Positions 18,014-26,608 of a stretch of 64,000 nucleotides of DNA are shown piece after piece. Location: positions 310,001-374,000 of the forward strand of contig CAYWJB010000001.1 of NCBI GenBank assembly GCA_964458495.1, read 5' to 3'. Made by a program: the position numbers and the translations under genes. Below the pieces are notes generated by a model, which saw only the letters and a program-made list of their open reading frames with translations, had not been told where the DNA came from and searched no databases. The DNA is from JANWVO01 sp964458495. GTDB taxonomy: Bacteria; Acidobacteriota; Terriglobia; Bryobacterales; Bryobacteraceae. Within the stretch, counting starts at the first letter, position 1, and each line of letters opens with the position of its first letter.

Positions 18014-18531
18014 TTCTCGTAGTGGATCAGCGAAAAGACGTCATAGCCGGCCAGTTTGTCCCGGCCGTGCAAAAAGTCCAGCTCCGCCAGGAATCCAAGC
18101 CCTGCCACCACTCCGCCCAGCTTCTCCACCAGCTTCGCCACCGCCGCCGCCGTTCCGCCCGTGGCCAGCACGTCGTCGATGATCAGCACGCGCTGCCCCG
18201 GCTGGATCGCATCCTTGTGCATCTGCAGACTGTCGGTGCCGTACTCAAGCGCGTATTCCACGCTGACAGTTTCCGCCGGCAGCTTGCCCGGCTTGCGCAC
18301 GGGCACGAAGCCTGCCCCCAGCGCATAAGCCATCGCCGGCGCAAAGAAGAATCCCCGCGCTTCCACGCCCACCACAAGGTCCACCTGCATGCCGTTGTAG
18401 TGCCGCTTCAGCGAATCGATCGTCTCGCGCCACCCGCGCGGGTCCTTCAGCAGCGTCGTGATGTCGTAGAAGTTAATGCCGGGCTTCGGGAAATCCGGCA
18501 CTTCGCGAATCAGGGATTTCAGGTCGAGCAT
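18010..18531 (-). CDS. apt: Adenine phosphoribosyltransferase
   Basis: 173 residues, normal for Apt. It converts adenine and PRPP to AMP. The PRPP-binding signature VLIIDDVLATGGTAAA is present (about 117-132), with the N-terminal IREVPDFPKPGINFYDIT block. First gene of the apt-ispE-prs-rplY-pth-rpsF-rpsR-rplI run; product and PRPP supply (prs) are linked in one operon. Confidence 0.96.
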   Translation of the reverse strand: MLDLKSLIREVPDFPKPGINFYDITTLLKDPRGWRETIDSLKRHYNGMQVDLVVGVEARGFFFAPAMAYALGAGFVPVRKPGKLPAETVSVEYALEYGTDSLQMHKDAIQPGQRVLIIDDVLATGGTAAAVAKLVEKLGGVVAGLGFLAELDFLHGRDKLAGYDVFSLIHYEK

Positions 18532-18548
18532 GAGCTTCCGGAGGGGAT

Positions 18549-18845
18549 TCAGGAGCGGATCGTGAATCCACTTGATTGTAACAGAGGCGCCTCCTGCTCC
18601 TCGACGTGCCGCACGTCGCTGAACCGCGGCCCCTGCCGCAGCCGCATCGAAAACTCGTCCAGCTGCTCGGGCGAGCCGCAGGCGTAAACCTCCACGCTGC
18701 CGTCATCGCAGTTGCGAACCCAGCCGCTCACGCCGATCTGCGACGCCCAGTTCTGCGCCCACCACCGGTAGCCCACTCCCTGCACGCGCCCCTTCACCAC
18801 GAACCGCCGCGCCTGCTTCCTCGCCTGCTTCGCCATCCATCCCAT
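18549..18845 (-). CDS. acyP: Acylphosphatase
   Basis: 98 residues; ATG at 18836 (MAKQARKQ) is an alternative start. It hydrolyses carboxyl phosphates. The catalytic Arg is R27 in GRVQGVGYRWW and the catalytic Asn N45 in GWVRNCDDGSV. It lies 17 nt upstream of apt on the same strand and is divergent from hemB with only about 30 nt between starts. Confidence 0.95.
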   Translation of the reverse strand: MGWMAKQARKQARRFVVKGRVQGVGYRWWAQNWASQIGVSGWVRNCDDGSVEVYACGSPEQLDEFSMRLRQGPRFSDVRHVEEQEAPLLQSSGFTIRS

Positions 18846-18874
18846 TATCTCCGCGCGGTTAAAATCAGGGTGTC

Positions 18875-19852
18875 ATGCCCTTCCCCGTTCACCGCATGCG
18901 CCGCCTCCGCGCGACCGAACCCCTGCGGCGCCTCGTGCGCGAAACCACGCTCGAGCCGGCCGACCTGATCCTCCCCCTGTTCGTCACCGAGGGCCGAAGC
19001 GTGCGCAACCCGATCTCGTCCATGCCCGGCAACTTCCAGCTCTCCATCGGCGAGTTGCTCAAGGAGTGCTCCGAATGCCTGGATCTCGGCCTCGGCGGCG
19101 TCATCCTGTTCGGCATCCCGGCCCACAAGGACGAATCGGCCAGCGAGGCATACCGGGAAGACGGCATCGTGCAGCGCGCGGTGCGCGCCCTCAAGGATCG
19201 CTATCCACAGCTGGTCGTCATCACCGACGTCTGCAACTGTGAGTACACCAGCCACGGCCACTGCGGCAAGGTCGCCGGCAATGACGTCGACAACGATGCA
19301 ACGCTGGAATGGCTGGCCGCCTCGGCCGTCAGCCACGCCCGCTCGGGCGCCGACATCGTGGCCCCCTCCGACATGATGGACGGCCGCGTCGCCGCCATCC
19401 GCCGGGCCCTCGACAACGCCGGCTTCAGCAGGACCCCGATCCTCAGCTACGCCGCCAAGTACGCCAGCGTCTTCTACGGCCCCTTCCGCGAAGCCGCCGA
19501 AAGCGCCCCGCAGTTCGGCGACCGCCGCAGCTATCAAATGGATCCGCCCAACGCGCGCGAAGCCATGCGCGAAATCGCTCTCGACATCGAGGAAGGCGCC
19601 GACATGATCATGGTCAAACCCGCCATGCCGTACCTCGACATCCTCCGCATGGCGCGCGACCGCTTCGACGTGCCATTGGCGGCCTACCAGGTCTCCGGCG
19701 AGTTCTCCATGATCAAAGCCGCCGCCGCCAACGGCTGGCTCGACGAGACGCGGGCGATGATGGAGTCGCTCACCGCCATCCGCCGCGCCGGCGCCGACGT
19801 GATCCTCACCTACTTCGCGCGCGAAGCGGCGCGGCTGCTCCAGGGCGCGTGA
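18875..19852 (+). CDS. hemB: Delta-aminolevulinic acid dehydratase (porphobilinogen synthase)
   Basis: 325 residues, second common step of tetrapyrrole synthesis. The Zn-dependent form is indicated by C120, C122 and C130 in DVCNCEYTSHGHCG. Schiff-base lysines fit K195 (SYAAKYASVFYG) and K248 (MIMVKPAMPYLD). The AT-richer GTTAAAATC before the start may be the -10 region. Confidence 0.97.
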   Translation: MPFPVHRMRRLRATEPLRRLVRETTLEPADLILPLFVTEGRSVRNPISSMPGNFQLSIGELLKECSECLDLGLGGVILFGIPAHKDESASEAYREDGIVQRAVRALKDRYPQLVVITDVCNCEYTSHGHCGKVAGNDVDNDATLEWLAASAVSHARSGADIVAPSDMMDGRVAAIRRALDNAGFSRTPILSYAAKYASVFYGPFREAAESAPQFGDRRSYQMDPPNAREAMREIALDIEEGADMIMVKPAMPYLDILRMARDRFDVPLAAYQVSGEFSMIKAAAANGWLDETRAMMESLTAIRRAGADVILTYFAREAARLLQGA

Positions 19853-19924
19853 CCGCCTCGGGCCCCCCGCAGCTTCGCGGGTCCGGCTTGACTCCGGGTC
19901 CCGGCGGGCTTAGCATGGCCCCAA

Positions 19925-19949
19925 TGGACAATCTGGACACAATTGTCCA
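19925..19949. promoter_or_regulatory. Operator-like cluster of three TGGACA sites
   Basis: TGGACA occurs at 19925-19930 and 19934-19939, and its reverse complement TGTCCA at 19944-19949. The outer pair extends to an 8-bp inverted repeat, TGGACAAT and ATTGTCCA. It sits 24-48 nt upstream of the methyltransferase start in an otherwise plain gap after hemB, so it could be a regulator-binding site. No known consensus is assigned. Confidence 0.45.
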
Positions 19950-19972
19950 CAAATCACACAGAGGGGCTGATT

Positions 19973-21034
19973 ATGAACGCACCACAGAACACCGTGGACG
20001 AGTCGAAACTCGCCCTGCTGCTGAACGAGATCGTCCGGGACATGGGCGCCGCAATGCACGCCGTCCTTGTCGTCATCGGGGATCGCATCGGGCTGTACAA
20101 AGCCATGACCGGCGCCGGAGCACAAACTGCCGCCCAGATCGCGGCCCGCGCCGGCGCAGATGAACGCTATACGAGGGAATGGCTGAACGCAAACGCGGCC
20201 GGCGGCTGGATCACGTATAACGCCGGCGACGGAACGTACGAGTTGTCGCCCGAACAACAGTTTGTCCTGTCCACCATGGATGTGCCGGGGGCCTACCAGA
20301 TCGTCGCGTCCTGCTTCCGTGATTCGAAGAGGCTGGAGGACGCGTTCACGTCAAGCACAGGCTTCGGCTGGCACGAACACGATGCCGGCCTGTTCGAGGG
20401 GACGGAACGGTTTTTCCGGCCAAACTACCTGGCGCATCTGCTTGACGAGTGGATTCCGGCTCTGGACGGGGTGCAGGAACGGCTCTCCGCCGGCGCCAGA
20501 GTCGCTGACGTCGGCTGCGGCCATGGCGCCTCCACCCTGATCCTGGCGCAGGCCTTTCCGAATTCGCGGTTCTTCGGGTTCGACTACCACGAAGCCTCCA
20601 TCCGGAGGGCGCGGCAGCGAGCCGCCGAGGCAGGACTCGATGGAAACTTACACTTCGAGGCGGCGCCGGCGAAAAGCTACCCCGGTGCGGGATACGACCT
20701 GGTGGCCTTCTTCGATTGCCTCCACGACATGGGCGACCCCGTAGGAGCAGCCAGGCACGTTCTCTCCACTTTGGCGCCCGGCGGCACATGGATGATCGTG
20801 GAGCCGTTCGCCGGCGACCGCGTCGAGGACAACCTGAATCCCGTGGGACGCGTGTTCTACTCCGCTTCCACCGTGATCTGCACGCCCGCATCGCGCGCCC
20901 AGGAGGTCGGACTGGCGCTGGGGGCACAGGCGGGGGAAAAGCGGCTGCGCGAGATCGTGCTGGAAGGCGGTTTCCGCCATTTTCGCCGCGCCGCGCAGAC
21001 GCCCTTCAACCTGGTCTTCGAGGCCCGGGCATAA
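19973..21034 (+). CDS. SAM-dependent methyltransferase with N-terminal winged helix
   Basis: 353 residues from ATG 19973, preceded by an AGAGGGG site; an in-frame ATG at 19943 has no comparable site. Residues 1-100 look like a winged-helix dimerisation domain (AAQIAARAGADERYTREWL). Class I motif I is VADVGCGHGAS at 177-187, with motif II FFGFDYHE following. Such enzymes methylate small molecules (Rv2258c-like) and are not DNA methylases. Single gene. The target is unknown. Confidence 0.82.
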   Translation: MNAPQNTVDESKLALLLNEIVRDMGAAMHAVLVVIGDRIGLYKAMTGAGAQTAAQIAARAGADERYTREWLNANAAGGWITYNAGDGTYELSPEQQFVLSTMDVPGAYQIVASCFRDSKRLEDAFTSSTGFGWHEHDAGLFEGTERFFRPNYLAHLLDEWIPALDGVQERLSAGARVADVGCGHGASTLILAQAFPNSRFFGFDYHEASIRRARQRAAEAGLDGNLHFEAAPAKSYPGAGYDLVAFFDCLHDMGDPVGAARHVLSTLAPGGTWMIVEPFAGDRVEDNLNPVGRVFYSASTVICTPASRAQEVGLALGAQAGEKRLREIVLEGGFRHFRRAAQTPFNLVFEARA

Positions 21035-21170
21035 ATTGCCCTCTCGCGCTCTCCGGCAGCCTGCCCCCGGGCAGGCCAATCGGCACACGCGCCCCGGCAG
21101 GGGATGAAATTCAGATCTGAAGGCCTGAAATCCGGGCGGCCGAACGGCTGTCGCCCGCGCCTTCTGTGAT

Positions 21171-22007
21171 ATGTTAGTAGCTTCCATGGAACGCACCCAC
21201 GACCCCGCTGCGCTTGCATCCATCTGCAAGCAGATCCGCCGCCACATCATCACCATGACGGGCGCTGCGAAGAGCGGCCACCCGGGCGGCTCGCTCTCCG
21301 CCGTGGAAGTCGTCGTCACGCTGTATTGGGACGTCATGCGGCACGATCCGGCGCGCCCGGACTGGCCGGACCGCGACCGCTTCATCCTCTCCAAGGGCCA
21401 CGCTGCACCCGTGCTCTACGCCGCCCTGGCCGAGTGCGGCTACACGCCGAAAGAAACCCTGAACACGTTGCGCAAGTTTGGCTCCATCTACCAGGGGCAC
21501 CCAGACAAGCGCTTCATCCCGGCGCTGGAAGCCTCCACGGGCTCGCTCGGCGAAGGCTTGAGCGTCGGCATCGGCATGGCGCTCGCCGCCCGGCTGGACG
21601 GGAAAGATTACCGCACCTACGTCATGCTCGGGGATGGCGAGATCCAGGAGGGACAGATCTGGGAGGCGGCGATGTTTGCTTCCTTCCACAAGGTGGACAA
21701 TCTCTGCGCTATCGTCGACTACAACAAGCTGCAGCTGGACGGCTTCGTGAAAGAGATTCTCGATCTCGAGCCGCTCGCCGACAAGTGGCGCGCCTTCGGC
21801 TGGCATGTGATCGAACTCGACGGCCACGACATCCCGGCCCTGCAAAAAGCGTTTGCCGACGCCGCCGCCACAAAAGGGAAGCCTGCCGTGATCATCGCCC
21901 ACACCATCAAGGGCAAGGGCGTGAGCTTCATGGAGAACAGCCCGAAATACCACGGCGTGGCCCCGACGCCGGAGGAAGTCGAACTCGCCCTGAAGGAGCT
22001 TGCCTGA
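21171..22007 (+). CDS. Transketolase, N-terminal (TPP-binding) subunit
   Basis: 278 residues; ATG 21186 (MERTHDPAAL) is an alternative start. Thiamine diphosphate-binding half of a split transketolase: GHPGGSLSAVE near the N-terminus, SKGHAAPVLYA, GSLGEGLSVGIGMA and the TPP/Mg motif MLGDGEIQEGQIWEA followed by DYNKLQLDG. It pairs with the next gene, which starts 1 nt after this stop, to form the full enzyme of the pentose phosphate pathway. Confidence 0.94.
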   Translation: MLVASMERTHDPAALASICKQIRRHIITMTGAAKSGHPGGSLSAVEVVVTLYWDVMRHDPARPDWPDRDRFILSKGHAAPVLYAALAECGYTPKETLNTLRKFGSIYQGHPDKRFIPALEASTGSLGEGLSVGIGMALAARLDGKDYRTYVMLGDGEIQEGQIWEAAMFASFHKVDNLCAIVDYNKLQLDGFVKEILDLEPLADKWRAFGWHVIELDGHDIPALQKAFADAAATKGKPAVIIAHTIKGKGVSFMENSPKYHGVAPTPEEVELALKELA

Positions 22008-22008
22008 C

Positions 22009-22971
22009 ATGCTGACCGCTGCAAAGTACGAAAAGAAGCTGGGCGCCGCCACGCGCGAGGCCTTCGGACGGACTCTGGCGGAACTGGGCCGCGAGAACCC
22101 GGACATCGTGGTGGGAGACGCCGATCTGACCAAGTCCACGATGACCACCTACTTCGCCAAGGAGTTCCCGGACCGCCTCTTCGAATGTGGCATCGCCGAG
22201 GCCAACATGGTGGCCATCGGCGCGGGGCTCGCGCTGGCAGGCAAGATCCCCTTCGTTTCAAGCTTCTCCGCCTTTGTCATGACCAAGGGCTTTGAGCAGC
22301 TCCGGGTGCTGGTGGCCTATCCGAACGTCAACCTGAAGGTCGTCGGCACGCACAGCGGCATCTCGATCGGCGAAGACGGTCCCTCGCAGATGAGCGTCGA
22401 AGAGATCGCGCTGGCTTGTGCGCTGCCCAACTTCGTCGTGCTCTCTCCCGCCGACGAGACGGCCACGCGGTGGGCCGTCCGCTGGGCGGCTGCGCACCAC
22501 GGGCCCGTCTTCATCCGCACAGGCAGGCCCAAGGCGCCCATCGTTTACAACGACGGCGCGCAGTTCGAGATGGGCAAGGCTGTGGAACTGGTTCCGGGCT
22601 CGGACGTGACCCTCGTCGCCACCGGTCTGCTGGTTGCCGAAGCGCTGCTCGCCGCCGGGCAACTTGAAGGCGAAGGCATCTCGGCCCGTGTTCTGGACAT
22701 CCACACGGTGAAGCCGCTGGACGAGGACGCCCTCGAACGCGCCGCCCGCGAGACCGGCGCCGTCGTCGTCGCCGAGGAACACCTGGTGGATTCCGGACTC
22801 GGAGTGCGCGTGGCGCAAGCGCTGGCGAAGCGGTGCCCCGTGCCGGTGGAGTTCGTCGGGCTTCATGGCTACGCCGAATCGGGCAGCCCGGACGAACTGC
22901 TGGACAAGTACGGCCTCCGCGCCCCGGACATCGCCGCCGCGGCCCGGCGCGCGCTCGCGCGCAAGGGCTAG
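22009..22971 (+). CDS. Transketolase, C-terminal (pyrimidine-binding) subunit
   Basis: 320 residues from ATG 22009, with AAGGAG at 21993-21998 as ribosome-binding site. Residues 1-170 are the Pyr domain (DIVVGDADLTKSTMT, ECGIAEANMVAIGAGLA with the catalytic Glu, and HSGISIGEDGPSQMS); the rest is the transketolase C domain. Split transketolases of this type occur widely. Coupled to the upstream subunit. Confidence 0.94.
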   Translation: MLTAAKYEKKLGAATREAFGRTLAELGRENPDIVVGDADLTKSTMTTYFAKEFPDRLFECGIAEANMVAIGAGLALAGKIPFVSSFSAFVMTKGFEQLRVLVAYPNVNLKVVGTHSGISIGEDGPSQMSVEEIALACALPNFVVLSPADETATRWAVRWAAAHHGPVFIRTGRPKAPIVYNDGAQFEMGKAVELVPGSDVTLVATGLLVAEALLAAGQLEGEGISARVLDIHTVKPLDEDALERAARETGAVVVAEEHLVDSGLGVRVAQALAKRCPVPVEFVGLHGYAESGSPDELLDKYGLRAPDIAAAARRALARKG

Positions 22972-23014
22972 TCGGGCGCAGGCGGCGCAGGCTCACCCCG
23001 AACGCACCGCAGCG

Positions 23015-23040
23015 AAAACAAGAACGTCTGTTCGTGTTTT
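23015..23040. promoter_or_regulatory. AT-rich inverted repeat upstream of the two-component operon
   Basis: AAAACAAGAAC (23015-23025) and GTTCGTGTTTT (23030-23040) form an 11-bp dyad with one mismatch and a 4-nt centre, in the AT-rich gap before the kinase-like gene. It could be a weak terminator for the transketolase genes or an operator. A second, perfect 15-nt palindrome (ATCATGGGCCATGAT, 23073-23087) covers the kinase-like gene start. Confidence 0.4.
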
Positions 23041-23082
23041 AAACGTACTTTCTTCTTTTGTTGTTTTGGTCTATCATGGGCC

Positions 23083-23679
23083 ATGATGGCCCAGCCAGCC
23101 CGTTGCGGCGCGAGCGAGGCGGAAGGGCTGAGGCGGATCCGCGAAATCGAGCGGCGGCGTCTCAGCCGCGCCCTTCATGATCAGGCGGGGCCCCTGCTGT
23201 GCTCGGCGGGCCTTCTGGCGGAGCTGCTCTACGGCGCGATTCCCTCGCCGTCCCCGCAACAGGAGGAGCTGTTCGCCAGGCTTCGCAAAGCGCTGGAATC
23301 GGCTGTCGAGAGCGTCCGCCTGTTGAGCCAGGAGTCCTCGCCGGACCTTGCCGGGCGCCGCGGGCTGGAAGGCGCTCTGGCCACGCTGGCGCAGGCGCAC
23401 GGCGCCGCGCTCCACATCGAGGCGCTGCCGGAGATACCCGAAGGGCGTGCGCGCTCTCTTTGCGAGCTGGTCCGCGACGCCCTGCTGGCCTGTGATGCGG
23501 CGCAAGATCCGGCCCACATTCACGCCACGCGCGAAAGCATCTGCGTGGAAGCCGGCTGCCAGGCGGATGAGGTCATCGCCGGCGCTCTTGGGCGGGCTGC
23601 CCGCGAAGCAGGCTTCGGCTTCTCGTTCCGGCGGGCGCCGGCGGCGGTGTTCGGATTTCACATGGAGGAGAACGCCTGA
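23083..23679 (+). CDS. Histidine kinase-like protein with degenerate ATPase region
   Basis: 198 residues; ATG at 23083 or 23086. Residues 14-85 match a HisKA_3 dimerisation/phosphoacceptor domain with H32 in RRRLSRALHDQAGPLL. The C-terminal 100 residues look like a remnant HATPase domain: the N-box position reads RDALLACD instead of an E-A-x-x-N type box, and no G-boxes (GxG) are seen. It probably cannot bind ATP. Its stop overlaps the response regulator start (TGATG), so they act together. Confidence 0.65.
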   Translation: MMAQPARCGASEAEGLRRIREIERRRLSRALHDQAGPLLCSAGLLAELLYGAIPSPSPQQEELFARLRKALESAVESVRLLSQESSPDLAGRRGLEGALATLAQAHGAALHIEALPEIPEGRARSLCELVRDALLACDAAQDPAHIHATRESICVEAGCQADEVIAGALGRAAREAGFGFSFRRAPAAVFGFHMEENA

Positions 23680-24347
23680 TGTATTCGATTCTCCTCGTCG
23701 ACGACCACCAGATCATGCGCGACGGGCTGCGCACCATGCTCGAAGCCACGGAAGAGTTCCACGTTGTCGGCGAGGCCGAAACCGGCGGACAGGCCGTGGC
23801 GCTGGCGGCGCGGCTCCGGCCGCAACTGGTCATCATGGACCTGAGCCTTCCGGGCATGAACGGCATCGAGGCGACCGTGGAACTGCTGCGCGAGTCGCCG
23901 GACTCGCGCGTCGTCATCCTCTCCATGTATGACGACGAATCCTCCGTCGTGCAGGCCATGCGCAGCGGCGCCCGCGGCTTCGTCCTGAAGAAGGCGAGCC
24001 AGGCGGACCTGCTGTCCGCGCTGCGCACCGTCGCCCGCGGCGGCACCTACCTGAGCCCGGAGGTCTCTGACAAATTCCTCGAGTGCGTGCGCAAGGGCGA
24101 CTTCTCGCGCCGCAGCTCCTCCGTGCTGGCCGTCCTGACTCCGCGCGAGCTCCAGGTGGCGCGGCTGATCGCCGAGGGCAAGTCCAGCAAGGAAATCGCC
24201 GCGTCGCTGGATCTGAGCGTGGAAACGATCCGCGGCTACCGCAAGACCCTGATGCGCAAGCTCGGCGTCAACAACGTGGCCGCGCTCACGCAGCTGGCCA
24301 TTGCCGAAGGACTTACTCGCGGTTCCAACCTGGGGGCATCGGCATGA
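23679..24347 (+). CDS. NarL/LuxR-family response regulator
   Basis: 222 residues: receiver domain 1-120 with the phosphoacceptor D54 (VIMDLSLPGMNG), acidic pair D8-D9, and K104 in FVLKKA. The C-terminal LuxR helix-turn-helix at about 152-196 contains LTPRELQVARLIAEGKSSKEIA. A DNA-binding transcription factor downstream of the kinase-like protein. The stop overlaps the amidohydrolase start (ATGA). Regulatory targets unknown. Confidence 0.93.
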   Translation: MYSILLVDDHQIMRDGLRTMLEATEEFHVVGEAETGGQAVALAARLRPQLVIMDLSLPGMNGIEATVELLRESPDSRVVILSMYDDESSVVQAMRSGARGFVLKKASQADLLSALRTVARGGTYLSPEVSDKFLECVRKGDFSRRSSSVLAVLTPRELQVARLIAEGKSSKEIAASLDLSVETIRGYRKTLMRKLGVNNVAALTQLAIAEGLTRGSNLGASA

Positions 24348-25276
24348 GCCCGGCGCTGCGGCGGGATTCCCCCTGGGGCCCGCTGGAAGTCGCCGACGCG
24401 CACCTCCATTTCTTCTCGCACCACTTCTACGAACTGCTGGCCAGGCAGGCGGGGCTCGCCGCGGCTTCGGAAGCCTGCGCCCGGGCTGGCGTCGATCCCC
24501 CACCGGAGGAACCGCAGCAGCTCGCCGCGCAATGGGCCGCCGAACTGGACCGTCACGGCGTCGCCCGCGCAGTCCTGCTGGCGTCTCTGCCGGGTGACGA
24601 GCCGAGCGTTGCCGCGGCCGTCCGTTCGCACCCGGACCGCTTCTTCGGCTGGTTTTTCGCCAATCCCGCCATGCCACATGCGGCGGCGCGCGTCGATGAA
24701 TGGCTGAACCACGGACTGCGCGGCATCTGCCTCCTGCCCGCCATGCACGGTTACGCGCTGTCTGACCCGCGAGTCGAAGAACTCATCCAGGTGGCCGGAC
24801 GGCAGGCGGCTGTGGTGTTCGTGCATTGCGGCGTGCTCAGCGTCGGAATCCGCGCCCGCGTCGGCGCGCCTTCGCTGTTCGATATGCGCTTCTCCAATCC
24901 CGTCGACCTGCACGCGCTGGCTCTGCGCCATCCAGACGTGCGGTTCGTCATCCCTCACTTCGGCGGCGGGTACTTCCGCGAGGCGCTGATGACCGCATCG
25001 CTATGCCCCAATGTGTACTTCGACACGTCCTCGTCGAATTCGTGGACAAAGTACCTGGCGCCTCCACCCACGCTGGAGCAGGTCTTCGAGCGGGCGCTCG
25101 AGATCCTCGGACCGCGGCGGCTGCTGTTCGGCACGGATTCCTCCTTCTTCCCGCGCGGATGGGTTCACACGGTCTTCGCCAGGCAGTGCGAAGCGCTCTC
25201 GCGCCTCGGCATTTCGGCGCAGGACGCTCAAGCCATCTTCGCGGGCAACTTACTCCGCCTCATGGAGATCCCTTAG
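24344..25276 (+). CDS. Amidohydrolase-family (Amidohydro_2) protein
   Basis: 310 residues from ATG 24344, overlapping the regulator stop by 4 nt. TIM-barrel metal hydrolase/decarboxylase type: first His pair H20 and H22 in DAHLHFF, a C-terminal HFGGGYFREAL and FGTDSSFFPRGW with the catalytic Asp. Related proteins decarboxylate or hydrolyse aromatic or lactone compounds. The coupling implies control by, or a role in, the upstream signalling pair. Confidence 0.82.
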   Translation: MSPALRRDSPWGPLEVADAHLHFFSHHFYELLARQAGLAAASEACARAGVDPPPEEPQQLAAQWAAELDRHGVARAVLLASLPGDEPSVAAAVRSHPDRFFGWFFANPAMPHAAARVDEWLNHGLRGICLLPAMHGYALSDPRVEELIQVAGRQAAVVFVHCGVLSVGIRARVGAPSLFDMRFSNPVDLHALALRHPDVRFVIPHFGGGYFREALMTASLCPNVYFDTSSSNSWTKYLAPPPTLEQVFERALEILGPRRLLFGTDSSFFPRGWVHTVFARQCEALSRLGISAQDAQAIFAGNLLRLMEIP

Positions 25277-25341
25277 CCCTGCGGATTTCCTGAGACGGCA
25301 CGCTTCTGCCGGCCACTGGGATCACAGAGACGGACATCGCC

Positions 25342-25902
25342 ATGGAGACGGCCTTGGAGTCACTCAAGAAAGCGCTTGCCTTGGCACAGCGGCGGCGGCT
25401 TGCCGCCCCGCGGCCGGCCTTGCACTACCCGGTTTCGCCTTTGCCCCGCGTGGCCGTGATCGGCCTCGAACTGGAAGGGCCGGCAGGAACACACTGCTTG
25501 AAGGAATGGTCCGCCGAGGATCTGCGGAGGCGTCGACCGCAAGCCCTGGCAGGCTGGTGGAACGATCTGGCGGAGGTGGCGCGGCTCGTGCTGGCCGGAG
25601 ATCTGGAATTGCCGCAGTTGCAGTTCCCGGTTCTGGTCTTTGCGCGCCCCGGGTCGGCGCCGCTGCCGGCGCGGTGCCATGACCTGCTCTGGGACTGGTT
25701 CCGCGTCCCGACTTTCGAGCAGATCCGCTCCGCCGATGCGGAACTGCTCGCCTATGAATGCGTGGCGCGCTGCGGCTTCCATCTGGCGCCGGGCGTGGAC
25801 GCCGCTAGGGTGCCGCTGCCCCGGGCGGCGCACCCCTGTCCTTGCGGCGACCCGGCGCCTCTGCTTCGCGCACGGGACTTCGCGGCGGCCGCCGCCGGCT
25901 GA
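25342..25902 (+). CDS. Hypothetical protein
   Basis: 186 residues, not recognised. Aromatic-rich middle (LLWDWFRVPTFEQIRSADAELLAYECVAR), a cysteine cluster near the C-terminus (HPCPCGDPAP) that could bind a metal or be structural, no signal peptide and no membrane helix. It lies 46 nt upstream of tRNA-Leu. Confidence 0.5.
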   Translation: METALESLKKALALAQRRRLAAPRPALHYPVSPLPRVAVIGLELEGPAGTHCLKEWSAEDLRRRRPQALAGWWNDLAEVARLVLAGDLELPQLQFPVLVFARPGSAPLPARCHDLLWDWFRVPTFEQIRSADAELLAYECVARCGFHLAPGVDAARVPLPRAAHPCPCGDPAPLLRARDFAAAAAG

Positions 25903-25948
25903 TACTCCCTCCGCGCGCCCTGTTATTCTTTTGGAAAGAAGCGCCGCT

Positions 25949-26033
25949 GCGGACGTGGCGGAACTGGCAGACGCACTGGACTTAGGATCCAGCGGGGCAA
26001 CCCATGGGAGTTCGACTCTCCCCGTCCGCACCA
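25949..26033 (+). tRNA. tRNA-Leu (anticodon UAG)
   Basis: Class II tRNA of 85 nt with encoded CCA. Acceptor GCGGACG (25949-25955) pairs with CGTCCGC (26023-26029), discriminator A. Anticodon stem CTGGA/TCCAG encloses the loop CTTAGGA, anticodon TAG (25983-25985), reading CUA and other CUN leucine codons. A long variable arm follows. A TATTCT box lies about 20 nt upstream. Confidence 0.95.
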
Positions 26034-26060
26034 CCCCGGCTTTCCCGCAAGGCTTGGTAT

Positions 26061-26133
26061 GGCTCCACGCCAAGAGGGCGGGAGACACGCATCTCAGGAC
26101 AATCGAACCACACAAGACCTTGACTCGCAGTCT
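26061..26133. repeat. Flanking imperfect direct repeat, copy 1
   Basis: 73 nt that match 26652-26729 in order: a GGCTC start, CGCCAA, GCGGGAG, CAGGACA, CCACA and a final CTTGACTCG-N-AGTCT. The tail is itself a near palindrome (GACTCGNAGTC). It begins 27 nt after tRNA-Leu and, with its partner, brackets the inverted-repeat elements. Confidence 0.7.
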
Positions 26134-26161
26134 ATAGTTCTGGAAGTTACGGGAGTGCGCT

Positions 26162-26201
26162 TCAGAGCCGCGAACGGCGGCCGGCGTTCGCCAGAACAGG
26201 G
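26162..26201. repeat. Short fragment of the inverted-repeat element
   Basis: TCAGAGCCGCGAACGGCGGC through CGCCAGAACAGGG, repeated almost exactly 40 nt later at the start of the first full unit (26202). It is a head fragment of the element. Confidence 0.7.
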
Positions 26202-26401
26202 TCAGAGCCGCAAACGGCGGCCGGCGTTCGCCAGAACGACGGCCAGAGTGAGCGGTCACCCCGTCGGGAGTCGCGCAACACGAGCTACCGTATACGGCGT
26301 TCTGCCGTCGCTCAATCGGCAACCTCAGCACGGTGCCGCCCCCGGCGCAACCGCTCGCTCTCGCGGGCCTTCGGCCCGCTTCGCTCGCGCCTCTGACACT
26401 G
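26202..26401. repeat. Inverted-repeat element, unit 1
   Basis: 200-nt unit beginning TCAGAGCCGC and ending CTCTGACACTG. Subterminal inverted repeat: AGAGTGAGCGGT near the head against CCGCTCGCTCT near the tail. The tail includes the hairpin GCGGGCC-TTC-GGCCCGC. The middle about 85 nt is less conserved with unit 2. No open reading frame with coding character. Confidence 0.75.
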
Positions 26402-26403
26402 TT

Positions 26404-26602
26404 TTAGCCGCGAACGGCGGCCGGCCTTCGCCAGAACGGCGGCCAGAGTGAGCGGTTCCTCCGTTGCGACTCGCGCCACACGGGCGACCGTGTGCAGCCG
26501 TGAGCGGTCGCTCCGAAGGCAACCACGTCACGGCGCCTCCCCCCGTTGGAACCGCTCGCTCTCGCGGGCCTTCGGCCCGCTTCGCTCGCGGCTCTGACAC
26601 TG
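26404..26602. repeat. Inverted-repeat element, unit 2
   Basis: Second copy, separated from the first by TTTT. It starts AGCCGCGAACGGCGG (the leading TCAG is lost) and ends in the inverted partner TCGCGGCTCTGA (26586-26597) and CACTG. The junction with unit 3 gives a perfect 12-bp inverted repeat around an 11-nt loop. Confidence 0.75.
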
Positions 26603-26608
26603 TTTTGG

